A model generated the notes under the pieces. That model ran no database searches and had not been told where the DNA came from. It worked only from the letters and a program-made list of their open reading frames with translations. Below are positions 1 to 7,745 of a DNA stretch of 64,000 nucleotides, one piece after another; positions within the stretch are counted from its first letter, which is position 1, and each line of letters opens with the position of its first letter. The stretch is from an uncultured Dysgonomonas sp. (GTDB lineage Bacteria; Bacteroidota; Bacteroidia; Bacteroidales; Dysgonomonadaceae). The stretch lies in assembly GCF_900079725.1 (NCBI RefSeq), contig NZ_LT599032.1, forward strand, positions 928,948 to 992,947, given 5' to 3'. Both the position numbers and the translations under genes were made by a program.

Positions 1-1
1 C

Positions 2-490
2 CTGTTTATGATCGGGTTTTATTGTGGTCTTGATTATCTTAAAATATATTATTACCGAAACGGTATTATTATGGCTTTTCCTCTCATGGCACTGGGATAT
101 TGTATAAAATCGAGAGACTGGGTAAAGAAAATAAAAAATAATTACCTCATTTGGGCTATGTGCATTGGTTTCGCTGCGCTGATAGGTGAATCTTACATAA
201 GATATGCCAATTCGAGTGGATTCAATCCTTTCAATGATTTCCAGCTGTCGTTATTGATACTCTGCCCTGCAATATTCATTTATTTACAGAAACATCCGGT
301 AGTATCTTCGGGGAAAGGCTTTATATCTATACTATTCTCAGGGATTTACTTCCTGCATCCACTGGCGATGAGCATCATAGGAATGCCTCAGACTTATATG
401 ATATATAAATTACCTCTGGTAATTATACTTTCTATCGTGCTATGTTATATTTTTTATTTGATAAATAAACGTATAAAAATATTCTTTTAA
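2..490 (+). CDS. Acyltransferase-3 family membrane protein, C-terminal part (5' end outside window)
   Basis: The reading frame is open from base 2, so the gene begins upstream of the window; the ATG at 8 is an internal Met. The visible part is almost entirely hydrophobic, with about four or five membrane helices, and ends in a short basic tail (NKRIKIFF). Its last 60 residues align with the end of the next gene (SGIYFLHPLA versus AGIYFVHILV, and NKRIKIFF versus DKRIKILL), which identifies it as a paralogous acyltransferase-3 protein by association. Such proteins move acyl groups onto sugars or lipids across the inner membrane. The catalytic N-terminal His is not in view. The next gene starts two bases after its stop, so the two are probably one operon. 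Confidence 0.75.
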   Translation: MFMIGFYCGLDYLKIYYYRNGIIMAFPLMALGYCIKSRDWVKKIKNNYLIWAMCIGFAALIGESYIRYANSSGFNPFNDFQLSLLILCPAIFIYLQKHPVVSSGKGFISILFSGIYFLHPLAMSIIGMPQTYMIYKLPLVIILSIVLCYIFYLINKRIKIFF

Positions 491-492
491 CC

Positions 493-1392
493 ATGGAACG
501 TAATATAAGGCTCGATTATTTCAGGATTATACTCAGCCTGTTGGTTATCACAGTACACACACAGTCTCTTTTTAGCAATGATTCATTAACCGGATGGCTC
601 ATTTCTAACGGGATAGGCCGGGTAGCAGTACCTTGTTTTTTCCTTATCAGCGGATATTATCTACATTTCAGATTAGATGACAATAAAGCTATAAAAAGAT
701 ATTTATTACACATATTCATTGTCTACATTGTATGGTCGTTCATCTATCTGCCCACCTATTATAATACCATAGAAGCCCGTTCGCTGATTACATTTGCCAT
801 CATGGGATATTATCACCTGTGGTATCTGCCTGCGCTCCTCTTGGGTATATTAATGCTACTAGCGTTAAAGAAGTTCATAAAGAATAACAATTTGTTACTG
901 GTTTCCGGCATCCTTCTCTACATTACCGGATATATACTGGAGAATTGTGGATTGCCTTACAGGGTATTCTGCAATGGTATTTTCTTTGGTTTCCCATTTA
1001 TCGTACTAGGATATTATATTCAAAAGATGGGCTATGTAAATGTAAAATCCTTACATCTATATATCATTCTATTTATAAGTCTCATCACATTATTATTAGA
1101 GTCATACCAAGGATATAAAACAAATATTTACCATAATTTATTTCTGTCTCTATACATCCTTTGCCCCCTATTAATTATCTGCATACAAAAAAGAGCAAAA
1201 TACAATATTGAGAAATACGACATATCAAAATTGGCCGCAGGAATCTATTTTGTTCACATCCTCGTTGCGGGACAAATAATCCCAATAGCGGAAACAAATA
1301 ATATTTACAGATTGCCGTTCATTATGATAGTCTCCGTACTATTAGCTATCTTTATAGTCTTAATCGATAAACGCATTAAAATACTTTTGTAA
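493..1392 (+). CDS. Acyltransferase-3 family membrane protein
   Basis: A 299-residue polytopic inner-membrane protein with about ten hydrophobic segments. The N-terminus has the acyltransferase-3 signature: Arg6, Asp8 and Arg11 followed by the conserved His22 in the first helix (LVITVHT). Family members (WecH and OafA types) O- or N-acetylate surface glycans or other extracytoplasmic substrates; the substrate here is unknown. The start ATG follows the upstream paralogue by two bases, and the stop TAA shares a base with the ATG of argF' (TAATG), so translation is probably coupled. The pair looks like a tandem duplication. Family is secure, substrate is not. Confidence 0.85.
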   Translation: MERNIRLDYFRIILSLLVITVHTQSLFSNDSLTGWLISNGIGRVAVPCFFLISGYYLHFRLDDNKAIKRYLLHIFIVYIVWSFIYLPTYYNTIEARSLITFAIMGYYHLWYLPALLLGILMLLALKKFIKNNNLLLVSGILLYITGYILENCGLPYRVFCNGIFFGFPFIVLGYYIQKMGYVNVKSLHLYIILFISLITLLLESYQGYKTNIYHNLFLSLYILCPLLIICIQKRAKYNIEKYDISKLAAGIYFVHILVAGQIIPIAETNNIYRLPFIMIVSVLLAIFIVLIDKRIKILL

Positions 1393-2345
1393 TGAGAACA
1401 TATACCAATGTAAAAGACCTCGGCGATCTTAATGCCGCAGTAAAAGAAGCCCTCGAAGTAAAGAAAAACCGCTTCGGGTATAAAAGCCTCGGTGAGAACA
1501 AAACGCTACTGATGGTATTTTTCAATTCCAGTCTGCGCACCCGCCTGAGCACACAGAAAGCCGGAATGAACCTGGGTATGAACACAATGGTGCTCGACAT
1601 CAATCAGGGAGCTTGGAAACTGGAAACCGAACGGGGAGTAATAATGGATGGTGACAAATCGGAGCATATACTCGAAGCCATCCCCGTGATGGGCAGCTAT
1701 TGCGATATTATCGGAGTGCGCGCATTTGCTCAATTCGAAAATAAGGAAGATGATTATCAGGAAAAGATACTCAATCAGTTTATTAAATATTCAGGACGTC
1801 CAGTTTTCAGCATGGAGGCCGCAACAGGACATCCTCTACAGGCTTTTGCCGATCTCATCACAATAGAAGAATATAAGAAAACAGCTCGTCCAAAAGTTGT
1901 CCTTACATGGGCACCACATCCGAAAGCACTGCCACAGGCAGTACCTAATTCGTTTGCAGACTTTATGAACGAAGCTGATGTAGATTTTGTTATCACACAT
2001 CCCGAAGGTTATGACCTTGATCCTAAATTTGTACGTGGAGCGAAAGTTGAGTATGATCAGGATAAAGCACTTGCCGGAGCAGACTTTGTCTATGCAAAAA
2101 ACTGGGCTGCGTACAACGATCCTAATTATGGCAAAATATTAAGCAAAGATATGTCGTGGACAGTGACAACTCAAAAGATGGCGCTGACCAATAATGCTTA
2201 TTTTATGCATTGCCTGCCTGTACGCCGCAATATGATTGTGAGCGACGATGTAATAGAAAGCCCACAATCAATTGTTATACAGGAAGCAGCCAATCGTGAG
2301 ATATCAGCTCAGACAGTTATAAAGAGAATGCTGGAAAATCTTTAA
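1392..2345 (+). CDS. argF': N-succinylornithine carbamoyltransferase (ArgF')
   Basis: 317 residues, closely matching the Bacteroides fragilis ArgF' as I recall it. It transfers the carbamoyl group of carbamoyl phosphate to the delta-nitrogen of N-succinyl-L-ornithine in the acylated arginine pathway of Bacteroidota. Visible motifs: SSLRTR (46-51, carbamoyl phosphate loop), HPLQ (147-150) and HCLPVRR (273-279). Residue 90, in DGDKSEH, is Ser; the B. fragilis enzyme has the specificity residue Pro90 there and the acetylornithine enzyme of Xanthomonas has Glu92. A small side chain at this site suits the succinyl substrate. The start overlaps the acyltransferase stop by one base, and a strong terminator follows. 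Confidence 0.9.
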   Translation: MRTYTNVKDLGDLNAAVKEALEVKKNRFGYKSLGENKTLLMVFFNSSLRTRLSTQKAGMNLGMNTMVLDINQGAWKLETERGVIMDGDKSEHILEAIPVMGSYCDIIGVRAFAQFENKEDDYQEKILNQFIKYSGRPVFSMEAATGHPLQAFADLITIEEYKKTARPKVVLTWAPHPKALPQAVPNSFADFMNEADVDFVITHPEGYDLDPKFVRGAKVEYDQDKALAGADFVYAKNWAAYNDPNYGKILSKDMSWTVTTQKMALTNNAYFMHCLPVRRNMIVSDDVIESPQSIVIQEAANREISAQTVIKRMLENL

Positions 2346-2367
2346 AATATAATCCGTTTATAACCAA

Positions 2368-2410
2368 AAGCAGCGCATCCCGAAAGAGATGCGCTGCTTC
2401 TTTATTTTGT
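2368..2410 (+). terminator. Intrinsic terminator after argF'
   Basis: A perfect 12-bp stem (2368-2379 with 2388-2399), 8-base loop, followed by CTTTATTTTG. It lies between the ends of the convergent argF' and porin genes. The T-rich side is on the plus strand. Confidence 0.9.
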
Positions 2411-2422
2411 GTCTATGCTTTG

Positions 2423-4003
2423 TTAGAATCTATATCCCAATGTCAGCAGCCCTTGAAAATTATTTGTCTTGAATGTAGTTTTATCTGCTCCTGTAAAGGC
2501 ATACAAATCATCTTTCTGCGATTTCATTACAAATGCAATATCGGTATAGAAATGGCGCGAAAATCTGTATCCCATACCGTAAGTGAAATAATTTGTAGTT
2601 CCATCCAATACGTACTGAGTAGCTGCACGGCTATCAGTTACAACTTCATGGTCGCCCGGAAAATCTATTACTTCATTTTTGAATGGGCTTTGCATCCATG
2701 AATAACCTACACGAGCCGAAAACTGATCTGTAATACGATATTCAGCCCCAACACGAATAGTAGATGCATTTCTGAAATCATTCTTTATATAAGCATTCGG
2801 ATCTCCTGTACCTGTAGTAAGGGCATTGCCGCGATCGTCAAACAATTTCATATTATTGGCATAGTTAGTCAATTCATAATCGGCGCTGATAATAGCTTTA
2901 CCTCCGATAACACTGGCAAGGCTCAATGTCCATTTGTCTGGTGTACGCATTTTATAATCGAATATAGCATCTTCACCACTATTTGAGTTAGGCTCAGAAA
3001 AACTACCAATAGAAGCACCTGTGCCATCTCTGAATTTAGAATCTAAATTAGCCGCAAAATAATCAGTCATGTTATACCATGTAGGAGAATGATAAGCTAC
3101 TCCAATCCGTAATTCCTGGATAGGTTTCACGATCACTCCGGCAGTAACCTGCCATCCTGTACCATCTGTCCTCATCCAATTCTGAATCTCCTGACCGCCC
3201 CAGAAAGAGTTATTTTCCATATAGTCTTCAATATAACTCGAATAGAGACGATAATTAATATCAGTTAAAGATAACGTTGCACCAACACTAACAATATCAG
3301 AGAATGTGGTTCCCACATTAAAATCGTATGTGCTGATAGAACCTTTTTCTTCGACAAAGAGGTCGTTATTTGCAACAAGTCCATCTGAAGCTGGGTAATA
3401 TCCCTGGGCGTCTTCGTGTATCATACCTGAATTATAGCCCAATACACTTAACCAATCCTGATTCCGCCAAATATCCCGGAAAGAATTATTACTATCAAAA
3501 AGATCTAAATTCTGAGACGAGACTCCATTATTATTAGATCTATCGGCCATATAATCACCCATAGCATACGACAGGTTTTTACCAACCGCTTTATATTTCC
3601 TGTCAAAATTTTTCAGCCTGTTGTATGAAAATCCGATATTGATACTACGAACCACATCATTATCAAATATAGGGAACACACTCACAAATGCCAGATTATC
3701 AAAGTTCACTTTAAATTTACTTTCGTCAACTTTTCCGGCATTCATTTCTGTTTGAACCTTCGAATTCTGAAAATTAAGTGTGGTAACGATTTCGGATGTT
3801 TGATAAACTCCTATACCTGCAGGATTTATGGATACGCCGGATATATCGCCTCCCAAAGCACCAAAAGCTCCCCCCATAGAAACGGAACGGGCAGTACCCG
3901 TAAGGTCGTTCTTCGAATATCTGTATGCATCCATTTCATTTTGGGCCTGGGCAGCCCCAAACGTAAGTGCAGTTGTTAACAGTAGTAATGATACATGTTT
4001 CAT
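2423..4003 (-). CDS. OmpP1/FadL-like outer membrane transport protein
   Basis: 526 residues from the ATG at 4003. This start gives a clean Sec signal peptide (MKHVSLLLLTTALTFGAAQA). An in-frame TTG at 4036 lies inside the terminator hairpin of the preceding gene and is rejected. The mature N-terminus has the FadL/OmpP1 pattern seen in Bacteroidota: SVSMGGAFGALGGDISGVS followed by a NPAG motif, then alternating beta-strand sequence ending in an aromatic residue (LGYRF). Family members are outer membrane beta-barrels that import hydrophobic compounds; the substrate here is unknown. It is convergent with argF', and a terminator separates it from the gene upstream. Confidence 0.8.
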   Translation of the reverse strand: MKHVSLLLLTTALTFGAAQAQNEMDAYRYSKNDLTGTARSVSMGGAFGALGGDISGVSINPAGIGVYQTSEIVTTLNFQNSKVQTEMNAGKVDESKFKVNFDNLAFVSVFPIFDNDVVRSINIGFSYNRLKNFDRKYKAVGKNLSYAMGDYMADRSNNNGVSSQNLDLFDSNNSFRDIWRNQDWLSVLGYNSGMIHEDAQGYYPASDGLVANNDLFVEEKGSISTYDFNVGTTFSDIVSVGATLSLTDINYRLYSSYIEDYMENNSFWGGQEIQNWMRTDGTGWQVTAGVIVKPIQELRIGVAYHSPTWYNMTDYFAANLDSKFRDGTGASIGSFSEPNSNSGEDAIFDYKMRTPDKWTLSLASVIGGKAIISADYELTNYANNMKLFDDRGNALTTGTGDPNAYIKNDFRNASTIRVGAEYRITDQFSARVGYSWMQSPFKNEVIDFPGDHEVVTDSRAATQYVLDGTTNYFTYGMGYRFSRHFYTDIAFVMKSQKDDLYAFTGADKTTFKTNNFQGLLTLGYRF

Positions 4004-4034
4004 AATGCAATTTTTAATATTTCTATATTTTTTC

Positions 4035-4075
4035 AAAAAAGCTGTCTCAAAAATTAATATTGAAACAGCTTTTAT
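4035..4075 (-). terminator. Intrinsic terminator after the Ser/Tyr-rich protein gene
   Basis: Inverted repeat between about 4035-4048 and 4062-4073 (AAAAGCTGT pairing with ACAGCTTTT), followed on the minus strand by a T run. It sits between the stop at 4100 and the porin start at 4003, making the two genes separate transcription units. Confidence 0.75.
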
Positions 4076-4099
4076 TTTAGTTGTCCTTATTTTGCTTTT

Positions 4100-5605
4100 T
4101 TATCTGCGTCCGCCTCCGCTTCTTCCGCTACTGCTTCCTCCACCTCCGGATGAACGGCTACTGGATGATGAGCCTGAGCTATATGAACCTCTGGAAGAAG
4201 AACTGCTGGATGAACCACTGCTATAACTTGGGCGTGAGCTTGAACTACTACTAGATGACCCGCTATAGCTAGGACGCGAACTAGAACTTGAGCTGGATGA
4301 ACCACTATAGCTAGGACGTGAACTTGAGCTACTGGATGATCCGCTGTAACTAGGACGTGAACTACTTGAAGAGCCACTATTATAGCTAGGGCGTGAACTT
4401 GAACTGCTACCAGCTGAAGTATTGTAACTTGGACGAGTAGTAGGCCTGGTTGTCACACTACCAGATGAACCGCTAGTATTATAACTTGGACGTGTAGTAG
4501 GACGAGTTGTTACTCCGCTAGAGGAGCCTCTGCCTGTTGACGTTCCATAACTTGGACGGGTTGTTGGCCTTGTACTTACACCACTTGATGAAGAGCCTCT
4601 GCCTGTAGAAGTACCATAGCTCGGACGAGTTGATGGTCTTGTACTTACACCACTCGAAGAAGAACCTCTGCCTGTAGAGGTACCATAAGTTGGGCGAGTA
4701 GATGGTCTAGTTCCTACACTTCCGGTAGATGATCCTCTACCTCCATAACTAGGACGAGAACTACTTATACTCGATCCACGGCCAGTGTATCCATACGATC
4801 CTCGACCCGAATTATATCCATAGCCTGACCGACCAGATCCGTAACTAGCCCGAGGACGTCCGGAATAATTGTAGCGAGAGCTACTGCCGTAGTATCCGTG
4901 ATGATGTCCGCCATACCAGCCGCCACCATACCAGCCACCGGCATACCAACCGCCGCCGTACCAGCCTCCCCAGCCATAACCATAGCCATACCAAGGTCTG
5001 CTCCAACCCCAGCCCCAGCTACTGCCGTAATACCAAGGATCGTAATATCCGCCCCAGTAACTGCCATAATACCATGGATCGTAAAACGGATAATAACTAC
5101 CGTAATATCCACCCCAGCCCCAACCAAGATTTACATTAAAATTCCAGCCACGATTTCGATAATAATTGCTGTACAAGTCATTTGTAACATATACATTTAT
5201 CTCGTTATCACTGGATATCTTAACACTGTTCTCCGGTTCGTGGAATTTGACAATACGGTCTGTATACTGATAATCCTGATATTCATCGGTATAGGCTACC
5301 GAATCTTCAGGGTATTGTTCATTCTGGTATACAGTCACATCCCCACCTCTACGGTTATATGCATCCACATCTACGTTCACGTTACCTTCTGTCTCCAGAG
5401 AAACTTCCCCGTTGTCGCGGACTACCAATACCTGAGTTGGTTTCTGTTGTTGTTTCTGAGAAACTGTATTTTTGACTTTTACCTCTTTCTTCTTATTATC
5501 TTTTGATTTAGAAGTAGCATAAATGTCATCCCAGTCATCTTGCGCAAAAGCGATAAATGGCAATACAGACATCAGAAACATCAGTACTAATTTTTTTACT
5601 TTCAT
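4100..5605 (-). CDS. Low-complexity secreted Ser/Tyr/Gly/Arg-rich protein
   Basis: 501 residues with a signal peptide (cleavage after PFIAFA). Residues about 25-150 are polar, Asp/Lys/Val-rich and could fold. Residues about 155-250 are almost only Gly, Tyr, Trp, Ser and Pro (WYYGS, GGGWYGG). After that come tandem repeats: a 23-residue unit containing RPSYGTSTGRGSSSSG in three clear and two shorter copies, then short units of RPSYSG plus a poly-Ser run, ending in a Gly/Arg-rich tail. I know no enzyme like this. The composition resembles adhesive or structural secreted proteins, but function is unknown. A good Shine-Dalgarno (AGGAGAG) lies 7 bases before the ATG. Unrelated long antisense frames here are products of the skewed composition. 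Confidence 0.7.
   Translation of the reverse strand: MKVKKLVLMFLMSVLPFIAFAQDDWDDIYATSKSKDNKKKEVKVKNTVSQKQQQKPTQVLVVRDNGEVSLETEGNVNVDVDAYNRRGGDVTVYQNEQYPEDSVAYTDEYQDYQYTDRIVKFHEPENSVKISSDNEINVYVTNDLYSNYYRNRGWNFNVNLGWGWGGYYGSYYPFYDPWYYGSYWGGYYDPWYYGSSWGWGWSRPWYGYGYGWGGWYGGGWYAGGWYGGGWYGGHHHGYYGSSSRYNYSGRPRASYGSGRSGYGYNSGRGSYGYTGRGSSISSSRPSYGGRGSSTGSVGTRPSTRPTYGTSTGRGSSSSGVSTRPSTRPSYGTSTGRGSSSSGVSTRPTTRPSYGTSTGRGSSSGVTTRPTTRPSYNTSGSSGSVTTRPTTRPSYNTSAGSSSSSRPSYNSGSSSSSRPSYSGSSSSSSSRPSYSGSSSSSSSSRPSYSGSSSSSSSSRPSYSSGSSSSSSSRGSYSSGSSSSSRSSGGGGSSSGRSGGGRR
4480..4730 (-). repeat. In-gene 69-bp tandem repeat
   Basis: Three clear and two degenerate copies of a 69-bp unit coding for a 23-residue Ser/Arg/Pro/Gly repeat within the secreted low-complexity protein. 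Shorter Ser-rich repeats continue to about 4120. Copies differ mostly at third codon positions, which argues for selection on the protein. Confidence 0.75.
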
Positions 5606-5750
5606 AATCTGCTCTCCTATTGTTTATTGTTTATAATCTCCAATGTTTTGTGTTTATCGACAGCGTTTCAGTTGTCTTTTATAAATCTTAGACTATCCGA
5701 CCTATAAAAGGTTTAATGCAAACATTGATAAAATATTAATAGAGAATAAA

Positions 5751-5782
5751 CAAATATACGATATTTATCTTTTCGATTCAAT
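5751..5782 (-). promoter_or_regulatory. Candidate promoter of the Ser/Tyr-rich protein gene
   Basis: On the minus strand TATATTTG (5758-5751) matches the Bacteroidota -7 consensus TAnnTTTG. An ATTG (one mismatch to TTTG) lies 20 bases upstream, the usual spacing. The leader would be about 140 bases. Confidence 0.45.
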
Positions 5783-5972
5783 ATTTTATATATGAAAGAT
5801 GCAACTACAGCCCTTTTTGTTGCGCTCTATTATGTTAAAAAAAACTATAAATAAAAACTTCCTAACAACCTTTAAATCAAATAAGACATAAGTATTGCAA
5901 TTATTTCACTTTAATTACGTTCATACCCATGTTAAAAAGGAGTTGAATAGTTCTGCTTTTCCTATTTTTATT

Positions 5973-5980
5973 TAGATTTG
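5973..5980 (+). promoter_or_regulatory. Candidate -7 element for the HD hydrolase gene
   Basis: TAGATTTG matches TAnnTTTG about 55 bases before the ATG at 6036. No good TTTG lies at the expected -33 distance, so this is weak. Confidence 0.35.
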
Positions 5981-6035
5981 TAATGCCCATATAACTAAAT
6001 AGTAACCAAAGATTAACACTATTCATTCATCGATA

Positions 6036-6476
6036 ATGGATGACATATTAGAAATAGCGATCCGGATTGCTGTAAATGCACATTACGGACAAACAGATAA
6101 AGGAGGTAAGCCATACATATTCCATCCCTTGAGAGTGATGAATAGTGTGAATACAATAGAAGAAAAAATTGTAGCCGTTTTGCACGATATTTTGGAAGAT
6201 ACTGATATTACTGTTGATGATTTGATGGCTGAAGCTATTCCCGAAGAATTAATAAATCAACTACTTATACTGACTCATTCTCCCGATATTGAATATAATG
6301 CATACATAGAACGTATAGCCGGATTTCCAATAGCCACAACTGTTAAGCTTGCCGACTTGAAGGATAATATGAATGTATCCAGATTACCCGAAATCACGGA
6401 TAAGGATATACAACGACTAAAAAAATATCAAGCAAGTTATTCATTTTTAACTAAGAAACTGAACGACAATAAATAG
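6036..6476 (+). CDS. Small HD-domain phosphohydrolase (SpoT/MESH1-like)
   Basis: 146 residues forming a stand-alone HD domain. The metal-site residues of the RelA/SpoT hydrolase type are present: His30 (FHPLRV), His50-Asp51 (VLHDILEDTD) and Asp107 (VKLADLKDN), with Glu54 and Asn111 placed as in the MESH1 family. There is no synthetase, TGS or ACT domain. It may hydrolyse (p)ppGpp or another nucleotide; domain assignment is secure, substrate is inferred. The next gene starts seven bases after the stop, suggesting co-transcription. Confidence 0.75.
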   Translation: MDDILEIAIRIAVNAHYGQTDKGGKPYIFHPLRVMNSVNTIEEKIVAVLHDILEDTDITVDDLMAEAIPEELINQLLILTHSPDIEYNAYIERIAGFPIATTVKLADLKDNMNVSRLPEITDKDIQRLKKYQASYSFLTKKLNDNK

Positions 6477-6483
6477 TAACTCA

Positions 6484-7686
6484 ATGAACGATAACAGGCT
6501 GTTACAATATGAATCGCAACTCAATAATTTTCTGACTGAAGCTTTCCTCAGACACAATATTGAATGTAATATAGAGAAAGATCTGATTGTATTTCCCCAT
6601 CTGTATATGACAGCATGGACACGTATATTCAATCGCTCATCTTCTCCCATGGCCACAATCTTACAAATAGACATACATCTGGAAATAGGTATGGGTAAGA
6701 CTATCATCGAATCGTGCGCAGGAATGGGAATGGATGAAGACACTGCGATAAAAGACGCATGGAAAAACTTCCTTACAAATTCTTTTCACACACTGCTTTC
6801 CGCATTTTTCAGCAAGGAGTTTGACCATCACATCAATAATCAACAATGGATAATTGACGGACGTACATATGATGTAACGATTAGCAATGTAACCACCAGA
6901 GGGAGCCATCCTGATCCGCTTCCTTTACGTTGGCTCGAACAGCTTGAAGAGATTATAAGAATCCAATCCTTGACAGAAGGTACTCATTGGGTGAGATTTT
7001 ACTATGCGCAATCGGAAAGCGAATTGATCTCAGGTGAAATACTTCTCGATAACGAAGTTTGGACCGGTATAGAGAAATTCGTCCGCACATTTGATTTCCC
7101 CACCTATAAAGATTTCTTCTCCATGCGGGTCTTCATGGTACTGAAAGATCATTCCGATATAAGCCGTATGGCTGCTACTATGGCCTGGATGGTAGGTGAA
7201 GACGATGACGCAATAGAACAGCAAATGATGGCAGACGGTCTGTCTCTATCCGATGCTGATAAAGCAAATACATTTATACCTTTAGCTTTCGGACGTGTAT
7301 TTCTGAAAGGAATCACAACAGCCGGATTTTCAGACGAAGCCATCGTTACAGATGAAACAGGGAAAGAAACGACCATAAAGCTTAGCGACGAACCTATCTA
7401 TACATCCGCATACCGGTTGGCAGAGAAAATTATGAAGGAAGGTTGTGTGAATCAGGAGCACTTTCAAAATCTATTTATCCAAAGTGCGGAATTCAACGCT
7501 TATAACAATGCGCTGAAAGACGGTGCTAAAGTCGAAGATATGAACAATGCCAGATTCGGAGAACCGGTGATATATATGCCACACTATCAGCCTGCCGAAA
7601 AAAAGGAATACACCACAGAAAATATTATTACTGAAGATGCCTGTAAGAAAAAGAAAAAACCATCATGGAAATTCTGGAAAAAATAA
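6484..7686 (+). CDS. Conserved protein of unknown function (possibly DUF6348-like)
   Basis: 400 residues, no signal peptide and no membrane segment. The region around residues 55-105 (LQIDIHLEIGMGKTIIESCAG, then an acidic stretch and NSFHTLLSAF) reminds me of DUF6348, but I cannot confirm this. The C-terminus is a striking basic and aromatic tail (KKKKKPSWKFWKK) of the kind that can bind membrane phospholipids or nucleic acid. It follows the HD hydrolase by seven bases and is probably in the same operon. Function is unknown. Confidence 0.6.
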   Translation: MNDNRLLQYESQLNNFLTEAFLRHNIECNIEKDLIVFPHLYMTAWTRIFNRSSSPMATILQIDIHLEIGMGKTIIESCAGMGMDEDTAIKDAWKNFLTNSFHTLLSAFFSKEFDHHINNQQWIIDGRTYDVTISNVTTRGSHPDPLPLRWLEQLEEIIRIQSLTEGTHWVRFYYAQSESELISGEILLDNEVWTGIEKFVRTFDFPTYKDFFSMRVFMVLKDHSDISRMAATMAWMVGEDDDAIEQQMMADGLSLSDADKANTFIPLAFGRVFLKGITTAGFSDEAIVTDETGKETTIKLSDEPIYTSAYRLAEKIMKEGCVNQEHFQNLFIQSAEFNAYNNALKDGAKVEDMNNARFGEPVIYMPHYQPAEKKEYTTENIITEDACKKKKKPSWKFWKK

Positions 7687-7745
7687 CTTTTCTATTGGAA
7701 AATCAGAAAATTAGGAGTACAAAAAAACGGCTATAACCAACTCTT

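Larger units (their letters stand above)
5606..6035. other. Divergent intergenic region
   Basis: 430 AT-rich bases between divergent genes (Ser/Tyr-rich protein on minus, HD hydrolase on plus). It holds the promoter elements listed separately at 5751 and 5973. I see no RNA gene, no strong hairpin and no dispersed repeat here. Confidence 0.6.

Noticed and set aside
4004-4036. TTG start at 4036 for the OmpP1-like gene
   Set aside because: It lies in the terminator hairpin of the upstream gene, and the ATG at 4003 gives the correct signal peptide.
4480-4730. CRISPR-like regular repeats
   Set aside because: The 69-bp repeats are in frame within a coding sequence, with third-position variation and no unique spacers.
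4898-5506. A 202-codon plus-strand frame and other long antisense frames over the Ser/Tyr-rich gene
   Set aside because: They arise from the skewed codon composition of the real gene; the translations are repetitive and lack a start context.
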